Source: Oscillospiraceae bacterium
GTDB taxonomy: Bacteria; Bacillota; Clostridia; Oscillospirales; Acutalibacteraceae
DNA length: 64,000 nucleotides
Direction of reading: 5' to 3'
Assembly (NCBI GenBank): GCA_015066085.1
Contig: SVPA01000002.1
Location: 1 to 64,000, forward strand
Made by a program: the position numbers and the translations under genes. The notes beneath the pieces were generated by a model, which ran no database searches, had not been told where the DNA came from, and saw only the letters and a list, made by a program, of their open reading frames with translations. Of the stretch, positions 26,865 through 36,546 are shown piece by piece. Within the stretch, counting starts at the first letter, position 1; every line of letters starts with the position of its first letter.

Positions 26865-27455
26865 TCAGTTGGTTGGTCTTTCTTTAAAATACTGTTTTAT
26901 AGAAGTGTAAATCACTCTGAAAACATGCTCTGCAAAAATTTCTTTGTCAGGCATCTGGTTGTTATGCACCTTTATCGCGAAGTCAAGAATTACATTAAGG
27001 ATATGATTAAGTATAAGCCAAGTGTCCGCCTCTTCTATTAAGGCGTCGTCAAATTTGCTGACAAGCGGGGCAAATCTTTCTTTATGAATATCGGCTGAAT
27101 ACTTAATAAAGTAAGTCGAGTAGAAATAACGCATATATGTTAGGCATTTCTCGCGATTTGAAAGTAAAAATTTCCATACCGCGAAAAAATATACACGGCA
27201 TCTCGTTTCATACTCTATTTCGGACATATACATTACTTCAACAAACTGCATTGTCTTTGCAAGAAGTTCTTCATCTAAAGAGTCAAAGGTCTTTGCAAGA
27301 AGGTCCTCTTTATCTTTAAAACAACGGTAAATATATGCTTCATTTACTGAAGTTGTCAGTCCGATTTGTTTGGTAGAGGCCTTGTCAAGCCCCTCGTTTG
27401 CAATAACAGTGATAGTACCTTCAATCAGTTTCTGACGGATTTCGGCTTTTTTCAT
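26865..27455 (-). CDS. TetR/AcrR family transcriptional regulator
   Basis: MKKAEIRQKLIEGTITVIANEGLDKASTKQIGLTTSVNEAYIYRCFKDKEDLL HTH. Confidence 0.85.
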   Translation of the reverse strand: MKKAEIRQKLIEGTITVIANEGLDKASTKQIGLTTSVNEAYIYRCFKDKEDLLAKTFDSLDEELLAKTMQFVEVMYMSEIEYETRCRVYFFAVWKFLLSNREKCLTYMRYFYSTYFIKYSADIHKERFAPLVSKFDDALIEEADTWLILNHILNVILDFAIKVHNNQMPDKEIFAEHVFRVIYTSIKQYFKERPTN

Positions 27456-27609
27456 TTTTATCCTTCTTTCTTGCTGTAAGTGTTTACTACACTTTTTGGC
27501 AAAATAATGCAAACGCCGAGCGTTTGCGCAGGCGGACAATTTTTGCAGTTGTCCGTAGGTTTGAAAAAATAAAAATCCGCGCCGAAATTTAAATGCTGTG
27601 AAACGAAGT

Positions 27610-27804
27610 TTAGTCTTCTTCTAAAGGCAATATGTTCACGACGCTCTCTTTACCGCATCGTTTACATTTAATAGGTAGGTCCTTGATTTCGGTAGTGGGA
27701 AGAAGCCAAAGTACCGTGTGTTTGTTACATATTGGACAGAAAAAGCGTCGTTGATTGGTTGAGTTTTCCTTGTCTTGCAATTTGTTTTGTAAGATTTCTA
27801 ACAA
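27610..27804 (-). CDS. cysteine-rich KTR-domain-like protein
   Basis: FFCPICNKHTVLWLLPTTEIKDLPIKCKRCGKESVVNIL, TTG start after gaggtgat. Confidence 0.7.
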   Translation of the reverse strand: MLEILQNKLQDKENSTNQRRFFCPICNKHTVLWLLPTTEIKDLPIKCKRCGKESVVNILPLEED

Positions 27805-27852
27805 TGGATATCACCTCGATTTTATGCCTTTTAGTGCAAGGCTAACAAAAAA

Positions 27853-27894
27853 AGCCTGCACCATAATCGCTTTCGCGATTAAATGGCACAGGCT
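27853..27894 (-). terminator. intrinsic terminator inside the 5' leader of the KTR-like gene (attenuator)
   Basis: AGCCTGTGCCATTTAATCGCGAAAGCGATTATGGTGCAGGCT followed by TTTTTTT on the minus strand. Confidence 0.75.
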
Positions 27895-27967
27895 CTTAGG
27901 CGCAGGCGCAGATTAAATTTTAGAACAAAATGCTAAAAAATAAGAATCACATAAATGATTTTGGTTT

Positions 27968-27996
27968 ATTATACACGCTGTTTTTATCTATGTCAA
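27968..27996 (-). promoter_or_regulatory. consensus promoter of the KTR-like gene
   Basis: TTGACA - 17 bp - TATAAT on minus strand. Confidence 0.8.
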
Positions 27997-28229
27997 TTGA
28001 CAAATTGTAAAAAAACAATAAGTTTTCGGTGCTTTTTTGTGCAACTTGTTAAACTTTTCACAAAAACATCACTATTTTATATAAAGATGAAGTTGAATTT
28101 TCGTGTTAGGACATGCCGTATATATAAATGAATGTTTTCCGGTTAATTATCGCTTTTGCCGTCTAATTATATCTGTATTAAAGATAAAAGTCAATATCTT
28201 TATTACAGATAACACATAATAATCATGAG

Positions 28230-28451
28230 GTGATTATTGTGCAGTTCAAGAATTTGAGAGGAATCAGAGAAGATAAAGATATTAAACAAAAAGATATCGC
28301 TAAATATTTAAATGTATCGCAAAACACCTATTCCCAGTATGAAACAGGGGTAATTTCCCTGACCGCCGAAGTGTTAATAAAACTTGCCGATTATTATAAT
28401 GTAAGTATCGACTTTCTGCTTGACAGAACAAACGACCCCAATACAAAATAA
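28230..28451 (+). CDS. XRE-family HTH regulator
   Basis: LRGIREDKDIKQKDIAKYLNVSQNTYSQYETGVISLTAEVLIKLADYYNVSIDFLL. Confidence 0.85.
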   Translation: MIIVQFKNLRGIREDKDIKQKDIAKYLNVSQNTYSQYETGVISLTAEVLIKLADYYNVSIDFLLDRTNDPNTK

Positions 28452-28478
28452 AAGGACTGCATTGCAGTCCTTTTATTT

Positions 28479-28565
28479 TGGTGCGGATAACAGGAATCGA
28501 ACCTGCACCGAGTTGCCCCGACTAGAACCTGAATCTAGCGCGTCTGCCAGTTCCGCCATATCCGC
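28479..28565 (-). tRNA. tRNA-Leu (anticodon CAG)
   Basis: GCGGATA acceptor, CTAGA-TTCAGGT-TCTAG anticodon arm, long variable arm, CCA. Confidence 0.93.
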
Positions 28566-28624
28566 ATATTTACTTTCGCGGTGTAAAACCGCAAGAGTTA
28601 TTATACCTTTTGACCGTTATATTG

Positions 28625-29047
28625 TCAAGAGGGGTTTCTCTTTCTGAAAGCAAGATAATCTTCTAAAATCATAACCGCCGCAACTGCGTCAACCGTTGCT
28701 TTTCTTTTTTTGCCTGAAACATCATTCATAGTAAGAACGGTATGGGCAGAAAGGGTAGTAAGGCGCTCGTCCCAAAGGGCAACTTCAAGACCCGAATCGG
28801 CAGAAATTTTACCTGCAATTTCCCGACATTCTTCCGCTCTGAAGCCTTCGCTTCCGTCCATATTTTTAGGAAGACCCGCAACAATCAGTTCGGCTTCGAG
28901 TTCTTTTGCCGTGTCGCATATTTTTTTGACTAATTTGTCCTTGTTATATTCGGTAATAACGCCTTTGGGAAAGGCGAAATTCTCGTCGGGACTGCTAATT
29001 GCAATTCCCGTTCTGGCATTGCCCAAATCTACTGACATAATCTTCAT
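28625..29047 (-). CDS. ruvX: Holliday junction resolvase RuvX (YqgF)
   Basis: IMSVDLGNARTGIAISSPD, VAGLPKNMDGSEG, WDERLTT. Confidence 0.93.
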   Translation of the reverse strand: MKIMSVDLGNARTGIAISSPDENFAFPKGVITEYNKDKLVKKICDTAKELEAELIVAGLPKNMDGSEGFRAEECREIAGKISADSGLEVALWDERLTTLSAHTVLTMNDVSGKKRKATVDAVAAVMILEDYLAFRKRNPS

Positions 29048-29049
29048 CG

Positions 29050-29721
29050 TTAGTCCTCTTTTTTCCACATTCTTGTAACGCTTCGTTTTTCGGGAGGTAT
29101 TAACTCATCGGGGATATGACTGTCGTCATTTAAAAGTTCAATTTTAAACTTGTTGTCCTTATAAACAACCAGCGAAACTGCGGTGTTAAACGCCCAGGGA
29201 ACATCTCTGAGTTTTTCTATATCATTATATAATAGGTAACAAAAAAGGCACCTCGTTGCTATCCCGTGGGAAGCGACAAGCAAGGTTTTCCCTTCGTTTT
29301 TAGGGTCTTTTGCAATATTGTTGATGCCGTTTTTAACCCTTTCATAGACCGCCCTCATACCCTCACTCTTTTCGGGGGCAAAATTTTGCGGTTCGTCGTT
29401 CCAAATCTTTTCAAACTTGGAATTTTCTCCGAAAATTTCACTAAAGGGTCTGCCCTCAACAACACCCCCGTGCATTTCGGCAAAATCGCTGTTCGGCTCA
29501 ACCTCAATACCTTTTGAGTCTACGGCGGCAAGGGCGGTTTTATACGCACGGATTAAAGGGCTTGAATAAGCCCTGTCAATATGTATGTTTTCAAAACGCT
29601 TTTTTAAAAACTCTAACTGTTTTGTGCCGTTTGCGCTTATATCGCAGTCGGTAGAGCCTTGAAATATTTTTCTTATATTACCCTCGGCTTCGCAGTGGCG
29701 AACAAGATAAATTTTTACCAA
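29050..29721 (-). CDS. histidine phosphatase family protein
   Basis: IYLVRHCEAEGNIRKIFQG, SPLIRAYKTA, LLVASHG. Confidence 0.88.
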   Translation of the reverse strand: MVKIYLVRHCEAEGNIRKIFQGSTDCDISANGTKQLEFLKKRFENIHIDRAYSSPLIRAYKTALAAVDSKGIEVEPNSDFAEMHGGVVEGRPFSEIFGENSKFEKIWNDEPQNFAPEKSEGMRAVYERVKNGINNIAKDPKNEGKTLLVASHGIATRCLFCYLLYNDIEKLRDVPWAFNTAVSLVVYKDNKFKIELLNDDSHIPDELIPPEKRSVTRMWKKED

Positions 29722-29848
29722 AAATTTTCAACTCCAAAGAATTATATATGTGATTATACAACGATATTTACCCCTTTTCAAGAACGAATCTTGTATTTAG
29801 GCAAAAAAGGTGGTATTATATATTAAAATTTTAAAGGGGGAGAATATT

Positions 29849-30880
29849 ATGAAAAAAATATTCAGTAGAATTTTCATAGACGGCCTTTCGGGTATGGCGT
29901 CGGGCCTTTTTGCCACTTTAATTGTCGGTACAATTATTGCCCAGGTTGGAAAACTGGTTCCCGGAGAAATCGGAGAATATCTAACCGTTATCGGTAGTAT
30001 TGCCAAAACCATTACGGGTGCCGGAATAGGTGTTGGTGTTGCGGCAAAACTCGGCGCATCTGCGCTTGTTACGGTTTCTTCTGCTGTTGTGGGAATGATA
30101 GGGGCTTTCCCTGTTGTAGAAAAGTTTGCCCTCGGCGCTCCGGGAGAGCCTCTCGGCGCTTTTATTGCGGCATATGTAGCGGTTGAACTTGGCGGGCTTG
30201 TTTCGGGAAAAACCAAGGTGGATATTATTCTTACCCCCCTCGTTTGCGTTTTAACAGGAAGCGCTGCAGGTTTTCTTGTAGGCCCCCCTATCTCAAAACT
30301 TATGAGTTGGATTGGCGTAATTGTTAATCAGAATGTTGAAGCAAACCCAATTATCGGCGGACTTATCGTTTCGGTCGTAATGGGTATCTGCTTAACCCTT
30401 CCTATATCCTCGGCGGCAATCGGCGTTTCGCTCGGCCTTTCGGGTCTTGCCGCAGGAGCCGCAGTAGTTGGCTGTTGCTGTAATATGGTTGGCTTTGCGG
30501 TCGCCTCTTTCCGTGAAAACAAATGGGGCGGACTTGTAGCCCAGGGACTTGGAACTTCAATGCTTCAGATGCCTAATATCGTCCGCCGTCCTCTTATCTG
30601 GATACCCGCAATAGTTTCAAGCGCTGTTTTAGGTCCCGTAGCCGCTGCTGTCTTTAAAATAAGCAGTTCTGCAATCGGTTCGGGAATGGGAACCTCGGGT
30701 CTTATCGGTCCTATTGAAACCTATTTTACAATGGTGGAAGCGGGAACCGACCCCGTTATAGTCCTTGTTTTGGTTGTTCTTATGCTAATCGTTCTTCCGG
30801 GAGCCTTAACCCTTGCTATTAGCGAGGGAATGCGTAAGGCGGGCTGGATTAAAAAGGGCGATATGAAACTTACGGTATAA
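29849..30880 (+). CDS. PTS EIIC-type membrane transporter (PTS_IIC, PF13303-like)
   Basis: IFIDGLSGMASGLFATLIVGTI, multi-TM Gly/Ala-rich; start at ATG after gggggag. Confidence 0.75.
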   Translation: MKKIFSRIFIDGLSGMASGLFATLIVGTIIAQVGKLVPGEIGEYLTVIGSIAKTITGAGIGVGVAAKLGASALVTVSSAVVGMIGAFPVVEKFALGAPGEPLGAFIAAYVAVELGGLVSGKTKVDIILTPLVCVLTGSAAGFLVGPPISKLMSWIGVIVNQNVEANPIIGGLIVSVVMGICLTLPISSAAIGVSLGLSGLAAGAAVVGCCCNMVGFAVASFRENKWGGLVAQGLGTSMLQMPNIVRRPLIWIPAIVSSAVLGPVAAAVFKISSSAIGSGMGTSGLIGPIETYFTMVEAGTDPVIVLVLVVLMLIVLPGALTLAISEGMRKAGWIKKGDMKLTV

Positions 30881-31512
30881 TGACTAAAAAAGAACGGGCA
30901 ACAAAAGCGGTTGAACTCCTTAAAGCCGAGTATCCGACCGCCATCTGCTCACTTAACTATACCGACCCTTTCCAGTTGCTTGTGGCGACAAGGCTTTCTG
31001 CCCAGTGTACTGATGCAAGGGTAAATATGGTAACCCCCGAACTTTTTAAAGAGTTTCCTACCGCCGAGAAAATGGCTAATGCCGAACTGTCAAAGGTCGA
31101 AGAACTTATAAAAACCTGCGGTCTTTACAAAACCAAGGCAAAGGACCTTATAGAAATCGGAAAGGGAATAACCGAGCGTTTCGGCGGAAAAGTCCCCGAC
31201 ACGATAGAGGAACTTATAACCCTTTCGGGCGTTGGCAGAAAAACGGCAAACCTCGTTGTCGGTGATGTTTACGGGAAACCTGCCGTTGTAACCGATACTC
31301 ATTTTATCCGCCTTGTTAACCGCATAGGCCTTACCAAACAGAAAGAGCCCTTTAAGGTTGAAAAGGAACTTAAAGCCCTTTTACCCGAAGATGAGTCCAA
31401 CGACTTTTGCCACCGCACCGTGCTTCACGGAAGGGCGGTTTGCACGGCAAGACACGCCTTTTGTGAGAAATGCGTACTTAACAAAATATGTGAAAAGGTT
31501 AATGTAAAATAA
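30880..31512 (+). CDS. nth: endonuclease III
   Basis: LSAQCTDARVN, LSGVGRKTANLV, VVTDTHFIRL, C-x6-C-x2-C-x5-C iron-sulfur motif. Confidence 0.94.
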   Translation: MTKKERATKAVELLKAEYPTAICSLNYTDPFQLLVATRLSAQCTDARVNMVTPELFKEFPTAEKMANAELSKVEELIKTCGLYKTKAKDLIEIGKGITERFGGKVPDTIEELITLSGVGRKTANLVVGDVYGKPAVVTDTHFIRLVNRIGLTKQKEPFKVEKELKALLPEDESNDFCHRTVLHGRAVCTARHAFCEKCVLNKICEKVNVK

Positions 31513-32219
31513 TGAATGAAATATTCTCCCGAACAAAAGCCCTTTTAGGCGAAGACGCAATGAAAAAACTTAAAAATTCAAGGGTTGCTCTTTTCGGGCT
31601 TGGCGGAGTTGGTTCTGCCGCCTTCGAGGCTCTGCTTCGAAGCGGGGTTGGAAAAATTGATGTTTTCGACTATGACAAGGTTTCAAAAACCAACCTTAAC
31701 CGCCAACTTCTCGCAACGCTTGATACGGTTGGAATGGATAAAACCGAGGCGGCGGTGCTTAAAGGAAAAATAGTCTGTCCCGAAACCGAAATAATAGTTC
31801 ATAATATGTTCTATCTGCCCGAAAACTCGGGGGAGATTGATATGAGTGAGTTTGACTGTGTTATTGATGCGGTCGACACCGTAACCGCAAAACTTGAAAT
31901 TGTCCAAAACTGCTCAAAAACAGGAACTCCGCTAATAAGTTCAATGGGAACGGGGAACAAAACCGACATAACAAGACTTGCTGTTTCGGATATTTCAAAG
32001 ACAAAAGACTGCCCCCTTGCCCGTGTTATGCGAAAGGAACTTAAAAAGAGAGGAATAGAGAATTTAAGGGTTGTCTTCAGCGACGAAAAACCTTTTTCTA
32101 AAGACTCTACGGGCGACCTTAAGGGAAATCGTCCCGCCCCTGCGAGTGCAATTTTCGTTCCTTGTGCCGCAGGACTGATTTTAGCACAGGAAGCGGTAAA
32201 AATAATAATAGAAAAATAA
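31512..32219 (+). CDS. ThiF/TcdA family tRNA threonylcarbamoyladenosine dehydratase
   Basis: VALFGLGGVGSAAFEALLRSGVGKIDVFDYD, CVIDAVDTVTAK. Confidence 0.88.
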   Translation: MNEIFSRTKALLGEDAMKKLKNSRVALFGLGGVGSAAFEALLRSGVGKIDVFDYDKVSKTNLNRQLLATLDTVGMDKTEAAVLKGKIVCPETEIIVHNMFYLPENSGEIDMSEFDCVIDAVDTVTAKLEIVQNCSKTGTPLISSMGTGNKTDITRLAVSDISKTKDCPLARVMRKELKKRGIENLRVVFSDEKPFSKDSTGDLKGNRPAPASAIFVPCAAGLILAQEAVKIIIEK

Positions 32220-32220
32220 A

Positions 32221-32254
32221 GAATCCTCTTTAACTAAAGAGGATTCTTTTTATA
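32221..32254 (+). terminator. hairpin terminator
   Basis: aatcctctttaactaaagaggattcttttt. Confidence 0.8.
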
Positions 32255-32340
32255 TATCGCAAGATGTGACAAATTTCGACAAGAGAAAAATGCTATAATC
32301 AATATGTAATTACAAAAACTACATATTTAGGAGAATAAAA

Positions 32341-32817
32341 ATGAAAAAAATAGCAGTTATTTCGGCAACCCCTGAGAATTGGTCAAAATTTGAAACTACA
32401 TATCAGTCGGATATATTGTTCGATAAACTGAAAAATATAATAACCCTTTGTGTAAAAAGGGGGGAGGCGGACTGCCTTGTAACCTCAATGAATATAGGTC
32501 TTGAAACAATGGCGGCTCAAATAGCCCTTGCGGTAAGGCAGGAAACGGGGCTTAAACTCGAGTGTGCTCTGCCCTTCGAGGAACAGGCAAAATATTTTTC
32601 AGAGCCAAACCGTGACCGTTATTTTGATATAGTCGCCCAATGTGATACCGAAACGCTTATTGACACCAAAAGAACAAACAACAGCAGAGTCAAATGCTAT
32701 AAGTATATGATTGACTCATCTGATATAATTATCGTCGGTCTTACAGGTAATGTGCAGATAGAACGACTTTTAAATCAATCGGATAAACAGATAATCAGAA
32801 TGGATATTGGTGCATAA
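32341..32817 (+). CDS. SLOG/DUF1273-like (YpsA-like) protein
   Basis: DCLVTSMNIGLETMAAQIALAVRQETGLKLECALPFEEQAKYF. Confidence 0.6.
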   Translation: MKKIAVISATPENWSKFETTYQSDILFDKLKNIITLCVKRGEADCLVTSMNIGLETMAAQIALAVRQETGLKLECALPFEEQAKYFSEPNRDRYFDIVAQCDTETLIDTKRTNNSRVKCYKYMIDSSDIIIVGLTGNVQIERLLNQSDKQIIRMDIGA

Positions 32818-32827
32818 AAAAAGAGCC

Positions 32828-33535
32828 TTACGGCTCTTTTTTTAATGCTTTTTTATTAAGTATGGCTCGGTAGATAATCATTCCAAGTAAACTAACTGCT
32901 CCCGTAATAAGAAAGAGAAATATCCCTTCAAGATATTTTCCGTTTGAGAAGAAATCGCCTCCGATAATTGAGGAGATTACCGACGGAATACGGGCAAGAA
33001 GCGAAATTGTAAGAAACTCGGAAAGTTTAATTCGGGTAAGCGGAACAACATAGGTAAGAAGGTCTTTTGGTGTCCCGGGAATCAGAAAAAGAAGAAAAAC
33101 AAGGGTATAAAGTTTTTTCTCGCTGTTAATAAATTTCAGTTGGTCGATTTTTTTGGGGTCAACAAAAAGTTCAACCGCCTTGATGCCAAACTTTTTAACA
33201 ATAAGAAAAACAATAGTTGAGGCAAGGGCAACGCCTATGTAACAAAGAATAGTGCCCTCTATGTAACCAAACGCCATTCCAAGTCCGACCTCTACGAACT
33301 CGCCCGGAATAATCGCAATAAAAACCTGTAAAAACTGAATACCTAAAGCAACACCTCTGCCCCAAATTCCGTAACCCTCAATAAAGTCCTTAAAACTTTC
33401 GGCGGTGTTTTCAATGCTTAAAAACTTGTAAATTACAAAATAGGCAATAAGGAAGAAAATTACCGCAACCGCAAATAAAGAAACAAGAGCGATAATCCGT
33501 TTTTGCCAAAGCCTTTTTTTCTCATTTGTTTTCAT
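32828..33535 (-). CDS. TVP38/TMEM64 family membrane protein
   Basis: IIPGEFVEVGLGMAFGYIEGTILCYIGVALASTIVFLIVKKFG, FLIPGTPKDLLTY. Confidence 0.87.
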   Translation of the reverse strand: MKTNEKKRLWQKRIIALVSLFAVAVIFFLIAYFVIYKFLSIENTAESFKDFIEGYGIWGRGVALGIQFLQVFIAIIPGEFVEVGLGMAFGYIEGTILCYIGVALASTIVFLIVKKFGIKAVELFVDPKKIDQLKFINSEKKLYTLVFLLFLIPGTPKDLLTYVVPLTRIKLSEFLTISLLARIPSVISSIIGGDFFSNGKYLEGIFLFLITGAVSLLGMIIYRAILNKKALKKEP

Positions 33536-33543
33536 TTTCTCAT

Positions 33544-34221
33544 TTACAGAAAAATTTTTCTAATCTCCTCAAAATTTTTAGCATGGTATGTAGGGGCGTA
33601 TGTAAATTCATTCGTCGTGTTAAAATAACAGGTATCAATTCCTGCGTTTATACCTCCTAAAATGTCTGAAGACATACTATCCCCGATAATGCAGATGTTT
33701 TTTAGGTCTTTCTCGTCAATAAGGTTGAAAACCGCCTCAAAAAACCGCTTTTCAGGTTTGGTTGAGCCGAATTTCTCCGAAATAAAAACATCTTTAAAAT
33801 AGGGCAGAAGACCTGACCTTTCAAGACGGCTTTCCTGAACGGCGGTAATACCGTTTGTAACGATATAAAGAGTATATTTTTGGGATAAATCTCTGCAGAG
33901 TTCTTTTGCTCCGTCTAAAACCATTCCGCCACGGCTTAGCGCTTCAACATAGTCCCTTGCCATACAAACAGGGTCGGCGTCGGTGCCGATATAAAGAGCA
34001 AATTCTATAAAACGCCTAAGTTGAATTTCCTTTCTTGTAATAAGCCCTTTTTCAAGTTTTTTCCAAAGATTTAGGTTTATTGCCGAATAGGTTTTTCGAA
34101 CTTCTTCGCTATATGGAATATTATATTTTTCGCAAACGGTTTTTATAGCAGACGCTTCGGCGCTTATAAAATCAAGCAGAGTATCGTCGGCGTCAAGCAG
34201 AAGAGTTGTATATTTTTTCAT
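33544..34221 (-). CDS. HAD family hydrolase (YjjG-like nucleotidase)
   Basis: LLLDADDTLLDF, IVTNGI, GSTKPEKRFFE, IGDSMSSDILGGINAGID. Confidence 0.88.
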   Translation of the reverse strand: MKKYTTLLLDADDTLLDFISAEASAIKTVCEKYNIPYSEEVRKTYSAINLNLWKKLEKGLITRKEIQLRRFIEFALYIGTDADPVCMARDYVEALSRGGMVLDGAKELCRDLSQKYTLYIVTNGITAVQESRLERSGLLPYFKDVFISEKFGSTKPEKRFFEAVFNLIDEKDLKNICIIGDSMSSDILGGINAGIDTCYFNTTNEFTYAPTYHAKNFEEIRKIFL

Positions 34222-35033
34222 ATAATCACCAAAACAGTGTATATAATTCCCATAATCAGATTTACCGCAATAGGAATAAACAGCGTTGCAATCGAAACCC
34301 CGCCAAAAGAGGCGATTTTTTGGCTTATATCAGGACCGTCACCGAATTCAAGTTTGGCCTTTTTAATCCGTTTGTTTGCCGAAAGATAATAAAAATAATT
34401 TGTAAAACCCGATAAAAAAACGGGAAGAGCCGAGCGTACAAACCACAAATCAGCAAAGTACATTATATTTCCAAGAAGGGTGTTGCCGCTATCTTCACGC
34501 TTTTCTAAAATACTTAAAAGAGCGTTATTCGGGTTTACTGCGTCTTCGCCCAAATATTTTTCTGTGTTCTCTATAATGTCTTCAACAAGCGTTTTATATT
34601 CGTTAAAGAACACTTTATCCGTATTATAGTTTAAGACATAGTTTACCGAAGTGAATGCCACACCGCAAAGGGTAAGAGCAATAGCGACAGGGAACATTTT
34701 TCGGTAAAAAAAGTAGACCGCCATTCCGAAAAAGCCAAATAGAAAGCCTAAAATCAAAACGGGAAAAGACCAGTTAAGTTTTCTGCCAAACAATTTAAAA
34801 TTTATAAGTTTGGGTAAAACGTTATGGGAATTTTTGCCTATATAGGTTTCAAGTTCGCCGTAGGTTACGCCGTCAAAATCAATTTCGGTCGCCCTGTCTT
34901 CAAAAGAGGAGGGGGCAGCCGAAAAACTTTGGTCGCTATATCTGTCTACAATCGGAAGGGAAGCGCCACAGTATTTACAAAAGGAAAAATTATCTTCATT
35001 TTCTGTTGAACACTTCACACAGATTTTACTCAT
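34218..35033 (-). CDS. zinc-ribbon DUF2628-like membrane protein
   Basis: CVKCSTENEDNFSFCKYCG, hydrophobic segments. Confidence 0.6.
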   Translation of the reverse strand: MSKICVKCSTENEDNFSFCKYCGASLPIVDRYSDQSFSAAPSSFEDRATEIDFDGVTYGELETYIGKNSHNVLPKLINFKLFGRKLNWSFPVLILGFLFGFFGMAVYFFYRKMFPVAIALTLCGVAFTSVNYVLNYNTDKVFFNEYKTLVEDIIENTEKYLGEDAVNPNNALLSILEKREDSGNTLLGNIMYFADLWFVRSALPVFLSGFTNYFYYLSANKRIKKAKLEFGDGPDISQKIASFGGVSIATLFIPIAVNLIMGIIYTVLVII

Positions 35034-35042
35034 AAAACTCTC

Positions 35043-35969
35043 CTATAATGTAATCAGTATAGAAATAAGATTAGGCAAGAACTCAAAGGCCGCAAAAGCA
35101 ATTAAAAAGCCTATAAAACTTGTGCCGGAATATTTGGCCTCGGCAAACTCTGGATTATCGGCGGCCTTAATTTTTCTGACAGCCTCAACAACATACTGTT
35201 TGTATATCCAGTCGCCGTATACTGCCGTTATAATATGAACGGCGGCGGACATTAAAACTCCTATAAAAACAAGCAGAATCGGCAGTAAGCCTATTTGCTG
35301 AATATATTCGGGTTGTTGCTCTAACAAACCGAATATACTTGTACCCTCGGGAGAAACGGGCAACCCCTGTAAAGCGAGGTTAAAAGGTATGTTAAATATA
35401 TTCGAAATTATAAGAAAGGCGGTAGCAATAACGCTTTCTTTATACATTTTGCGCCAGGCAAGCCAAGCGCCCGGAACTAAAAAAGCCGCCCAATTCCAAG
35501 AGAGTTTGTGCTTGTCGTTTAGTTTTAGAAATTTTGCTATATATCTAAACGGGTTAACAAAAACAACCTTCGCTGCGTCAACCGCTTTAATATCCTTTTC
35601 AATTTCGGCGTTATCTTCTATTTTAGGGGTCTGAAATATAACCGTTTCTGCTGTGGGCATGCCACAGAAAGGACAAAACCTTGTATCAAAAGGTATCTCT
35701 TTTTTGCAAGAAGGACAAAGCCGTCTTGCAAAAGGCGGCTGTTTTTCTTTTTTATCCGTCGGTTCGGTTTCTTCCTTGTGGGTTGCCTTATCTTCGCGGG
35801 AAAACTCCCCGTCTGTCCCGTGAAGATGTTCAAGACCACAGTGACCGACCGAGTTATAACACTCTCTGTGATGAGGAGCGCTGCAAACAGGACAGTAAAC
35901 GATGTCGTCCTTTTCGCCAAGTTCGGCGTTACAGACAACGCATTTTTGTCCTTTAATTTCTAAACTCAT
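35043..35969 (-). CDS. RING-like/zinc-ribbon DUF2628-like membrane protein
   Basis: CVVCNAELGEKDDIVYCPVCSAPHHRECYNSVGHCG, CPSCKKEIPFDTRFCPFCG, TM helices. Confidence 0.65.
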   Translation of the reverse strand: MSLEIKGQKCVVCNAELGEKDDIVYCPVCSAPHHRECYNSVGHCGLEHLHGTDGEFSREDKATHKEETEPTDKKEKQPPFARRLCPSCKKEIPFDTRFCPFCGMPTAETVIFQTPKIEDNAEIEKDIKAVDAAKVVFVNPFRYIAKFLKLNDKHKLSWNWAAFLVPGAWLAWRKMYKESVIATAFLIISNIFNIPFNLALQGLPVSPEGTSIFGLLEQQPEYIQQIGLLPILLVFIGVLMSAAVHIITAVYGDWIYKQYVVEAVRKIKAADNPEFAEAKYSGTSFIGFLIAFAAFEFLPNLISILITL

Positions 35970-36508
35970 TAGGGTTGCTCCTTTTGCGCGGTTTCAAAAC
36001 CACGGCGCATTTTTTCTGCATAATCAAATACAGACTTAAAATATTCCCTGCCGTAGTTGTGGTATTTTCTTTCTTCAATCATTTTTTTAAGTTCGTCTTC
36101 GGTAACCCATTTTACCTCGGCAACTTCGCTTTTTTGAAGACGAAGTCTTGTTATATCGGCGTCGCACCGTATAAACCATACGTCCAAAAAGGAATTGCGG
36201 CGCTTAAGTCGTCCCATAAGTTTGAGTGAGCCTTTAGGGGCGCAAATGCCAAGTTCTTCCTGAAGTTCCCTCGCCGCAGCGGTAAGAGAACTCTCGCCCG
36301 ATATTGCCGAACCGCCCGTTGAAGCCCATTCTCCCGGCATAAGCCGTCTTTTTTCGCTTCGGCGCTGAATAAGGAAATCGCCGTTTGAGGACATCACCCA
36401 GATATGCACTACAAGATGATATTCTCCGTGGCGAAGCACCGTTCTGCCTCTTACAGCGGTTTTTCCGGTTACCCGACCGTTTTCATTCATTATGTCCCAA
36501 AGTTCCAT
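35969..36508 (-). CDS. NUDIX hydrolase
   Basis: GEWASTGGSAISGESSLTAAARELQEELGI Nudix box. Confidence 0.92.
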   Translation of the reverse strand: MELWDIMNENGRVTGKTAVRGRTVLRHGEYHLVVHIWVMSSNGDFLIQRRSEKRRLMPGEWASTGGSAISGESSLTAAARELQEELGICAPKGSLKLMGRLKRRNSFLDVWFIRCDADITRLRLQKSEVAEVKWVTEDELKKMIEERKYHNYGREYFKSVFDYAEKMRRGFETAQKEQP

Positions 36509-36546
36509 AACAAACTGACGGCAAAAGCCGTCTTTCCACCCCTCAA

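Noticed and set aside
28420-28647. 75-aa plus-strand ORF
   Set aside because: Covers tRNA-Leu(CAG) antisense; the translated NRNRTCTELPRLEPESSASA is the usual tRNA-derived artefact.
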